From NCBI GenBank assembly GCA_023014485.1, contig JAJOZX010000997.1, forward strand, positions 811,001-875,000: 64,000 bases of DNA, written 5' to 3'. The stretch is from Bathynomus jamesi. Lineage: Eukaryota; Arthropoda; Malacostraca; Isopoda; Cirolanidae. A program made the translations under genes and the position numbers. Below the pieces are notes generated by a model. It worked only from the letters and a program-made list of their open reading frames with translations. It made no database searches and was not told where the DNA came from. Below are positions 56,881 to 64,000 of the stretch, piece by piece (positions within the stretch are counted from its first letter, which is position 1; the number at the start of each line of letters is the position of its first letter).

Positions 56881-56987
56881 ACAATGAGTCTCTGGCAGGC
56901 GGAGCAAATATTCTCCCCGGCATGATGTTTCCTCCGGGGCCCCCGTGGGCGATCTGTCCGCTAGGGAAACCTTGGGTGGGGGAGTGA
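56881..56987 (-). CDS. Zasp52: Zasp exon: start of LIM1 (frame conflict)
   Basis: The donor is CTCATTGT|GTAAGTAAAC. The last codons read GENICSACQRLIV, the first zinc-binding CxxC pair of LIM1, and join in phase to 53923. The best acceptor (TTTCTCCTGCAG|TCAC at 56988) puts an in-frame TAG at 56961-56963 in the LIM frame. A different frame is open and reads HSPTQGFPSGQIAHGGPGGN then IMPG, and would run straight into ENICSACQ if the four-C run at 56915-56918 were one base longer. Weaker acceptors at 56960 (CCCTAG|CGG) and 56953 (CAG|ATCG) avoid the stop. The LIM1 part is certain; the 5' boundary and intact frame are not. Confidence 0.7.
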
Positions 56988-58681
56988 CTGCAGGAGAAAG
57001 GCGGGGCCACAACGGGTTAAGTTAAAGAAAGGTCGGAAAAAAGGAGGCAAATTTTAGGATAAAATAATAATATTATTACCATTATTATTATTTAAAAAAT
57101 CAGATCACAGTTCTGATACTTGAAAACTAACAAGTTACAAATAATTAATAATTCATTAGAATGACAGTTAATGATAAGAATTGGTAATTAATAAATCAAA
57201 ACAGGAGAACGCACAAGGAAATTGAAACTATACATATGCACACACACACACGGAAACATTATATATATATATATACACTATACACTGTGTGTGTGTGTGT
57301 GTGTGTTGGTGTGTGAGTGTGTGTGTGGTGTAAAATAATTTCAATCTGGGTAATTGATATAAAACTATTACATATATATTACTGATAATAATAATGCGTG
57401 TAATATGGACAAAATTTGTAATGGGGTGTGTACTGATTAAGCGGAATGGAATTTATTCCTGTAGAATTAAAAATGGCTGGAATAAGACTACGTACATAAA
57501 CAAACTTTCCAACTTAAAACTTCAAGCTTCGAACCATAAATATATTAGAATTTGTAACTTCAAAAAACTATTGCATCTAGGGGTAAATGCTAGTCTGTAC
57601 GCGTGTGTATATAAAACTAGACCCGTTACGGGGCCTACTCTTATCTATAACTAGTAATTAATCTTCAATCTATTACCTAATAATTATAGAAGCTACTAGT
57701 CTGAAAATGTGTATTAATACGTAGGCCTACAAACTTAACATTAATTAATATTATGATAGGAATCAAGAAATCAAGATTACTTTGTTTAAGATGTCAAACA
57801 ATTAAAAGAAACTGAAGAATAAGTTGCGGAAGCAGTAGCAGTAGCAGCAGCAGTGGCAGTGGCAACGGAAGCAATGATACTAGCATTTCAACGAGTCTTC
57901 TGCTTAGCGGTTTAGTTAAGCAAGTTGAACGGGTAAAACAACGAAACATGTTCCAACAAGCACTTATATTAGCGAACAGCTACGGCAAATAAAATATAAA
58001 CTTGCAACAATTAAAAAAAAGTTAAAAATAAAAAATGCAAATAAAAAATTAAGGAAATTAAAAAAACTTTCAATACTACAATTACATAATTACATGTACA
58101 GTATTCACGCGGTTATCCGTGATTCACTCGATCGTGAATCAAATTAAGATTTATTAATACTGACCAGTGCGCATCTATCCATCATGACGCCCAGTTAACC
58201 ATGGTTTGGCATGGTGCTCAGATCTGCGGCTCGCCTCCCGCCAGCCAACCACAACGCGCTTGTCAGTCAGTCTCCGCGCAAAATTACAATTTTTGAGAAC
58301 GGATAAACTTCGTCTTGTGGCGAGTGCAAACTACTTGATTGTATATTATACTGTAATAGAACACCGTGTGGTTGCGCGCGGTGGGAGGCCAGTCAGTGGT
58401 AGCGGGCAGCAGCAGCTGCTGCACACCCACCCACTGGCGGTATACTGAATTAACCGTGAAATCGGGTTATCCGTGATCATGGACAGCCCCTCAACCACGG
58501 ATAACTGAGCGAGTGCTGTACATTACTGCATTACTTACAAAATACAGAAAAAAATTTCCATTTCAATTAAAATTACAAAATTTTAATTATTCTCAAAAGG
58601 TACTTTTTTTTAAATTTCAAATTCAAGAACATTTACATTAATTTAATGTTAAAGAAAATTTTCCATATAGAAAAAATTTAT

Positions 58682-58745
<64 letters not shown>

Positions 58746-60407
58746 ATCTTACCTCTGAAAGGCGACCAAGGTTGGTTGGTTGATTGGCAAGAGATGAAGA
58801 AATTCCCACCACACATGCGGTAATTTTTTTTTTGGAAATTTAATTTTCAATTTTCCAATTAAATTTCCAATTAAACTTTCCAATTAATTGTCTAAGTTTT
58901 CATTTGATAAAGATCTTTTTACAATTTTTGTTTTAAATCATGACTGAGTGTTTCATAAAAAAAAAAATACTTCACAGCTAGCAAAATTTGATAAAAATTT
59001 CAACAAAAAAGTTTTTTAGTTTTAAGAGCAATGAAAACTTCAAACAAAATCTTTTTCCCAAACAAGTTGATTCAACTATTCAAACTAATCAAAATTACAT
59101 ACACATGAAATACCAAAAGGAGGGTAAAAAATTACACTACAGTAACTTATAACAAAGCGTCAAAGACTAAGTTATAGTGAATCAACTTAAAAAGATTAGC
59201 TTAACTTAAGACTTAAAAAGCGAAGAAGGAATATACAAAACAAAGAACCGAGAATAGAGTCAACTTGGACAAAGAAAGAGATTGAGAGAGAACTTTATTA
59301 AATTTATACGATACTTTAAAATAACTCAGTAGTTTAGACTAATTTAGATAAGTTTTAAATAATATTCCAATACAACTTAAAAAAAAAGCAGCCAAAATAA
59401 AAAAAAAATGTATGTACTTTCTTGCAGTTTATATCTGAATTACTTTTGTCAACTAATTTTTAATACGTGGTTTAAAGTCTATGCGTAGTTTAAGGCCACA
59501 TACACTTTCCAAGACTAGTAAGCTTGCTGTATGACCGAGTGGAGGGGCAACGACGGGTGTAGACCTACTTCTATCCGTTTGTGGAATGGGGAATATCGAG
59601 TGATAATCGTGTACTCGGAGTTCAATGAACAGAACTAAAGTAAAAGCCTGGTTTGCGGTCTCCTAGCATAGCTGAAATCAAACTAGTCTCGGCTAATGGA
59701 GAACCATTTGATCCTCTGAGCACCAGTACAAGTCCACTACGTAGTAAGCGAGGTGTGAAGGCATTTTTAAACGAAATTTAAATTTATAAATATCTTTTTA
59801 CTTCAAAAACTAAAATTACTATTCAACAACACTAACCCAAACTGCAAACTTAAAAAATGAACTGAAAACTTCGACTTTATTATTAAAATTACACTTCTAA
59901 ATGTGGGACGATCAACTTGCAGCATGTTTACCAAATTCAAAAATCCTTAATTCATAGTTATTTTTTAACATTTCACCTTAAAGTCTGACTATCACATTAT
60001 GAAAGAATGAAGACGAAAGTTGGTTTTTACCGAGTTACACACTATATTCGTTAAGTATTAATTTATACAGCAATCTATCGGAAAATAATTCCAGACTCGA
60101 ATCAATTTTGCTATCTATTTCAATGATGGTGCGAGAAATGGGTACTATCTGAACGAGTTTGCTAAATAATGTATACCCCTAAAGGAAAAACATTACTTTG
60201 TCAACGAATGACGTTCGAAAGTATTATCCTAAATTTTGAATTAAATAAAAATCTAGAACCAATTTAAGAAACAAAGACGTTCAATGGCGATCAGAATCGA
60301 TGAAAACCTACCTACCGACCTATAAGCTACCCTATCCACGAGCCGTGAAGCAGGAGAGAGAGAGAGAGAGAGAGAGAGACTGTGCTGGCGGGAAACGTGC
60401 TACTTAC
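56988..60407. other. Zasp intron with MITE; possible unrecognised exons
   Basis: Contains (GT)n near 57288-57330, the pogo-like MITE at 58099-58518, and a (TA)n array at 58685-58741. The codon phase at the LIM1 exon is not explained by the exons I can see, so a small exon may be hidden here; a donor-like AGAG|GTAAGA at 58752 is one lead. Confidence 0.5.
58099..58518. mobile_element. Pogo/Tigger-like MITE
   Basis: Flanked by TA on both sides (58097-58098, 58519-58520). Left end CAGTATTCACGCGGTTATCC; right end, reverse-complemented, CAGCACTCGCTCAGTTATCC. GTTATCCGTG(A/G)TT within 30 bp of each end is the terminal signature of pogo/Tigger elements. 420 bp, GC-richer than its intron, non-coding. 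Confidence 0.9.
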
Positions 60408-60598
60408 CTTCATCATCGAGTGACCTCTGAAGGAGTTTGAAAGAATACCCGTGCACCACTGGTCTGTCGAGAGTGCCCAAGATATTTGTTGGCGTACCTG
60501 GAGTCTCGCATTGAGGTTCGTTGTCCATTTCCTGCACCATTCGGAGCACGTCAGAAGCGTGCCCATCGTAGCTCTTGTCATTCTTCATGAAGTTCACG
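60408..60598 (-). CDS. Zasp52: Zasp alternative ZM-completing exon B (distal)
   Basis: A 191-nt exon: C, 63 codons, then G (ends in phase 1). The acceptor is CTCGCGAAG|CGTGAAC and the donor GATGAAG|GTAAGTAG, a strong site. It continues the ZM exon as GVLG-VNFMKNDKSYDGHASD, then VLRMVQEMDNEPQ, the arrangement usual in Zasp ZM regions. The tail reads TPTNILGTLDRPVVHGYSF, then KLLQRSLDDE. Because exon A ends in phase 0 and this exon needs a two-base donor, including both would shift frame and stop at the seventh codon (TGA), so they should be mutually exclusive. A (GA)n microsatellite lies just downstream at about 60355-60380. Confidence 0.8.
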
Positions 60599-60871
60599 CT
60601 TCGCGAGGGAGGGGAAAGGAGAGGGAATCAGGCATGCAAGACCGGGTATGGGCACCACACGCGCACAATCACAACCATGCATGAAGACACCGATTTAGAG
60701 GAAGAGTAATGTACAAAACACACATTCTCATCGCACTCCGATCGCAGCTGTGACAACTTCTGATCGATTCTTAGTAGAGAGTGAATTGCGAAGACTGCCG
60801 AAGGCTTTTAGTTATGGGGTTAGAAGACTTGGAGGAACTTATAAGAGACGCACACAAAGAAACTGTTCAAC

Positions 60872-61058
60872 CTGCATGCTGACCATCTTCCATTCACCTT
60901 TCTGATCCTCCACTTGGAACGGAAGATGGGCCCCAGACTCGCTCTGCAAAGGGGACGGGCGTGACTTGCGTACGGGCTCGTCCTCTCCATGAAGCAACTT
61001 ATAAGTGGGCGAATCAGTTCGGATCTTTTCCTCTTTCGCGTATTTCTTGAAGTTGATG
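60872..61058 (-). CDS. Zasp52: Zasp alternative ZM-completing exon A (proximal)
   Basis: A 187-nt exon: C, then 62 codons, ending in phase 0. The acceptor is CAATGGACAG|CATCAACTTC and the donor ATGCAG|GTTGAAC. Joined to 61359-61465 it reads GVLG-INFKKYAKEEK, continuing the ZM region, then PTYKLLHGEDEPVRKSRPSP and a mixed-charge tail ending GEWKMVSMQ. The start aligns residue for residue with exon B at 60598 (GVLG-VNFMKNDKSYDG), so the two look like duplicated, mutually exclusive exons. The GTTGAAC donor is weaker than that of exon B. The downstream partner of this exon is not certain, because direct joining to the exon at 56987 would hit a TAG after eight codons. Confidence 0.75.
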
Positions 61059-61358
61059 CTGTCCATTGCAATGAATTGTAGTGGATTGCATTCTAGTTGC
61101 AGTGGCAGCTGGGTGTCTTTCTCGCATACGATCATTCAATTTCACAATCACACTTTCGTTTTAGGACTTGTACTCGCATACAGAGGGTCTAACCCCTATT
61201 TTAAACCATGTCTTAGATATTATAAACTTTATCTAAATTCATTGCAAAAATAAACAAAGCTCCAACTTCATGAAAAGAAAAATTTTAAAAATTAACTGTA
61301 CATAGTCTTAAAACTATTGTTGCACAACTACAAGGAATGTTTAGTGAAAAATTCCTAC

Positions 61359-61465
61359 CCAAGGACTCCCTTGTCGAGTACTTCAGCCTGCGCGGATAGT
61401 GTCTCTGCGATGGAATCTTCACTGTACAGGTTCAGAGGCGTGTTGTACTGAACGTTCACCAATTT
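61359..61465 (-). CDS. Zasp52: Zasp exon: ZM motif core
   Basis: A 107-nt exon (35 codons plus GG). It reads VQYNTPLNLYSEDSIAETLS followed by AQAEVLDKGVLG, the Zasp-motif (ZM) region. In family members this contacts the alpha-actinin rod and self-associates at the Z-disc. The donor is CTTGG|GTAGGAAT. The chosen acceptor is GTTAAAG|AAATTGG; a second possible acceptor, GTTCAG|TACAAC, would remove six residues. The terminal GG needs a C from the next exon to finish Gly, and two downstream exons both begin with that C. Confidence 0.85.
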
Positions 61466-63052
61466 CTTTAACAAGATAATTTAATGATTATAAATTTCGT
61501 ATAAACAGTTCGAGTCCCGCTGTTTACGAGCAATTTCCAAATCAATAGAAGAATATTAGGCTATCATAGTTGACCAGTCTCACGACCATATTAATCTTAA
61601 AACAGGATTCTTAACGGTCTAAGTACATAAAAACGCACAGACCTAACTCAAAATGTATTGACTACACCAAAATAAACTTATAATGAAAGTCTATATTCAA
61701 AAATAATTTTTATACAGAGTATTCTAGATAACCACTATTTCTATTTCCCATCATACTAATAATAATGTTTTGGTTTGTTTAATCTCTTTCGTAACGGCAA
61801 CGGTCGTATAACGGAGGGGAGCTACAGCTTCACGCGAGATCTGAATGAATTACCACCCTCCAAATAAGCCCCCTAGTCGCCGAAATCTAAATCAAAATTG
61901 AAGCTCGAAATCCAGGATGAGAACCCGACGCTTTTCCCACTAAGTCAACATAATGGGTTACCAAGAAGAGAAAACTTGGTGACGCAACACAACCCGACAA
62001 AATTAATTTTATTAAAGATTCTTTGTCTTCAATCGCCGAATTCCAAAAGTTCGAGAACAGTTTCTAGCTTGTAACCTTTCTTAAAATATATAAATTTGAC
62101 AACCCAGAATTCAAAATACTTCATTTTCCCTTCTAATTTGCTAATTCTTCAATTTAATTAAGCTTGGTGTATCAGTATGTGTAATTACATACAAGAAGAA
62201 TAATTCGTACTCAACCAAATCTCTCGCAGCTGTAACTACAAATAAGTAAATGTTGAGAGTATTACAACTGTAATAATAATAATAAAAATGTTAATTGTAA
62301 ATCCAAATGACAAGAGTCTCTAAAATGCCAACATTATTTGCAGTGTGGTTAAAGTGAAGTGAGCCGGAGCACAAAACTTAGAAAACATTTCTTCATTCAA
62401 ATCATGGTACGAAATGTGACTGCGAAATGCATGCTCTAATTAATAGTATGGAATGTCTTGCATTCTGCTTTGTAATGGAAATGACAATTCTTCATAAGCT
62501 TAAACGGAGTTAGCCGAAAAATATTTCAATCTTTGTGTTGTTATTGTATGCATCTAAGCCTAGCAAGTTCTCTAATGGCAGTAGGCCCTAACTCTCGTGA
62601 GAGAGAGAGAGAGACCGAAGCATTAAGTAAACAATCAGTTTAGTTCTAAAAACATTTGTTATTGGTCCACGGAACTAAAGAACTAACGAGTGGATGAGAA
62701 CATTCATATTTTAGAATTGTTACTAATAAAGTGAATAACAACAGTAAACTAAATACCCCCTCTCCAAATGGAGCAGCAACTGTATTGTGACCCGATCCAA
62801 TGGGTCTGGGAGCCTGTAAAAATATTAGCGAGTAAAAAACTGTTTACCTATTCAAAATTAATATTGCTGGGCCTATTATTTATTACCGTAGGAAGAAAAC
62901 GACATCACCTTGTAAAGTCCAGTAAATTAAAGCCTTTATACGCTCACTGGGATACGGAAGTTGACAACTTGACCTATGGGTTAACAGTTAGGATGTGCAG
63001 GAAAACGTAAAATCTACCTACTTCTAATAGGTTACATTTTTGGGAATCTTAC
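61466..63052. other. Zasp intron with SINE remnant
   Basis: Holds a SINE fragment at about 61770-61960 sharing acggaggggagctacagctt with the copies near 100 and 24380. Also (GA)n at about 62598-62613. No exon recognised. Confidence 0.6.
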
Positions 63053-63688
63053 ATCTTTCTGGGAATGGCTACTGGACTCTGAGTCTCCGTCATGACTACT
63101 GGCGCTGCTTACTGAACTGCAATTGCTGCCAAACGAATGTTTTCGGAATCCTCTTCCAAGAAGATCGTGGGTGCTACCGACGCTCGATGACGATGTGCTT
63201 CGCGATGTCCCAGAAAACGTTGGTTGCAAATTATGAATGCTGTGCGATCTAGAGGAGGAGCCGTTTGTTTTGGGGATGGTTTGGGGCAATTTGGAGGAGT
63301 TTTGGAGTAAATTAAGAGTATTCACGTTCTCTCTATCCAAAGTCATCATCAGGAAGTTCCTCGCATTCTCTTTATCTAATGATACGTCTGTTCCGGAGAT
63401 GGTTAGGCCTGACGTAGCTTCGTCTATACCGAAATGCGGGAAGGATGTGTAAATGTTCTTGGATTCACATCCGTCCTTTCCGGCATTACTGAAGGGTTCT
63501 GGAGTCGAGTGAAACCCATTGGTGACTGTAGCTTTATCATATGCCGGTGACGAGTGACTTTGCCCATTCTGAACTTTAGAAGTAGGGGCTGAAACCGTTT
63601 TGAGTGTAGCGGAGGGCACGTCGTTGTTAAAGGCACCAGGAAAGGGTCTAGGCACACAGTTATGGTTTGAACCAACGTAACGAACAGG
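63053..63688 (-). CDS. Zasp52: Zasp exon: Ser/Thr-rich segment upstream of the ZM motif
   Basis: A 636-nt exon (212 codons, phase 0 at both ends). The acceptor is a T-rich tract ending AAAG before CCTGTTCGT, and the donor is GAT|GTAAGATT at 63052. The peptide begins PVRYVGSNHNCVPRPFPGAF, a conserved-looking block, and ends in a very Ser-rich stretch (SSSSVGSTHDLLGRG, then SSASSHDGDSESSSHSQKD). It has no folded domain I recognise. It probably forms the disordered linker between the N-terminal PDZ domain and the ZM motif. Its phase matches the next exon at 61465. Without the spliced transcript the exact acceptor is an inference. Confidence 0.75.
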
Positions 63689-64000
63689 CTTTAAAATTAC
63701 AAATAAAATTAGTGTAATAAATCAACTTTATGTAGCACATGTTGGGAGTGGGAGTTAAACATGCTAAGCTATACTATAGCTATGATCAGAACTAGTTAAA
63801 ACAAATCACGCTATGTTAGTATTAACAAGATGTTAATTCATTAATATTTAAGTGAAAATAAAATACATTAAAGTTTACTTAAATTTGCAAAAAATAATTG
63901 AAAATTAAAAAAGTAATAGAAATATTGGGACACAAAACTCGAGTCTTTTGCCAACTTCCTTTCACATTTATCACAAAATCTAATTTTAAATATACTGACC
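63689..64000. other. Zasp intron running off the window
   Basis: AT-rich; the pyrimidine-rich acceptor for 63688 lies at its left edge. The next upstream exon is outside the window. Confidence 0.7.

Larger units (their letters stand above)
27871..63688 (-). other. Zasp52: Zasp52-like gene (PDZ and LIM domain protein Zasp), 3' part, with alternative exons
   Basis: Gene-level entry for the minus-strand exons listed separately below. Exons join in matching codon phase at GT/AG sites and give, in order, a Ser/Thr-rich segment, a ZM motif, LIM1, a Pro/Ala/Glu-rich linker and LIM2-LIM3-LIM4 ending at the C terminus. That is the layout of insect Zasp52, the Enigma/ALP/ZASP relative of the muscle Z-disc that binds alpha-actinin. 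The N-terminal PDZ domain is not present and should lie upstream of base 64000. Introns are 0.1 to about 8 kb and loaded with transposons. Three places show alternative splicing choices: ZM exons, an early terminal exon, and paired last exons. The family call rests on LIM signatures and ZM wording. Assignment to Zasp52 rather than another Zasp paralogue rests on the four LIM domains. Confidence 0.85.

Noticed and set aside
58753..58830. Possible extra Zasp exon ending AGAG|GTAAGA
   Set aside because: The donor is good and one frame reads GISSSLANQPTNLGRLSE, but there is no convincing acceptor and its phase does not fix the LIM1 exon; not called.

Overview
The window is eukaryotic and almost certainly from an insect. 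It is AT-rich, has large introns, is full of microsatellites and decayed transposons (mariner/Tc1, hAT, non-LTR, tRNA- and 5S-derived SINEs), and contains scattered CCTAA-like runs. Its only recognisable host gene is a Zasp-type (PDZ/ZM/LIM) muscle Z-disc gene. The transposon load and intron size would fit a large-genome insect such as a polyneopteran, but I cannot name the species.

Right half (about 27.9-63.7 kb, minus strand): the 3' part of a Zasp52-like gene. I resolved its exons by joining splice sites in matching codon phase. From 5' to 3' they are: a Ser-rich exon (63053-63688); a ZM-motif exon (61359-61465); two alternative continuations of that motif (60872-61058 or 60408-60598); LIM1 on three exons (56881-56987, 53838-53923, 52848-52950); a Pro/Glu/Ala-rich spacer on six small and medium exons plus one short exon (52530 down to 44568); then either a stop-containing exon (42205-43121) or a long Pro-rich exon that opens LIM2 (40002-41118). 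LIM2-LIM4 continue on 36262-36448, 35901-36021 and 35624-35739. Two alternative last exons (28701-28781 or 27871-27957) each complete the second zinc site of LIM4. The PDZ-coding 5' end lies beyond base 64000. The protein is expected to link alpha-actinin and actin at Z-discs or integrin sites, and its alternative exons change the ZM region, the presence of LIM2-4 and the LIM4 finger.

Left half (1-25 kb): I see no host gene, only layered mobile elements. A mariner relic lies at 316-1670, CR1/RTE-like LINE fragments at 1.9-2.8 kb, and Tc1 scraps near 3.5 kb. A stack of TA-flanked elements, one inside another, occupies 6054-9696. A non-autonomous hAT with an 8-bp target duplication lies at 9808-10294. 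Two LINE copies lie head to head (10.9-12.8 kb minus; 13.08-13.2 plus 23.5-24.05 kb plus). The second LINE copy is split by a 10.3-kb insertion with a 10-bp duplication (13200-23520), a Jockey/I-like LINE, which is itself split by a 3.8-kb hAT with an 8-bp duplication (13437-17266).

The Zasp introns hold two degenerate copies of one unclassified arthropod repeat-encoded protein (about 29.4-33.5 kb minus, 47.7-49.34 kb plus). The first is interrupted by a BED-finger hAT whose terminal 16 bp has expanded into about 49 tandem copies. All sequence calls are by eye. Family names come from recognising motifs, not from searches.
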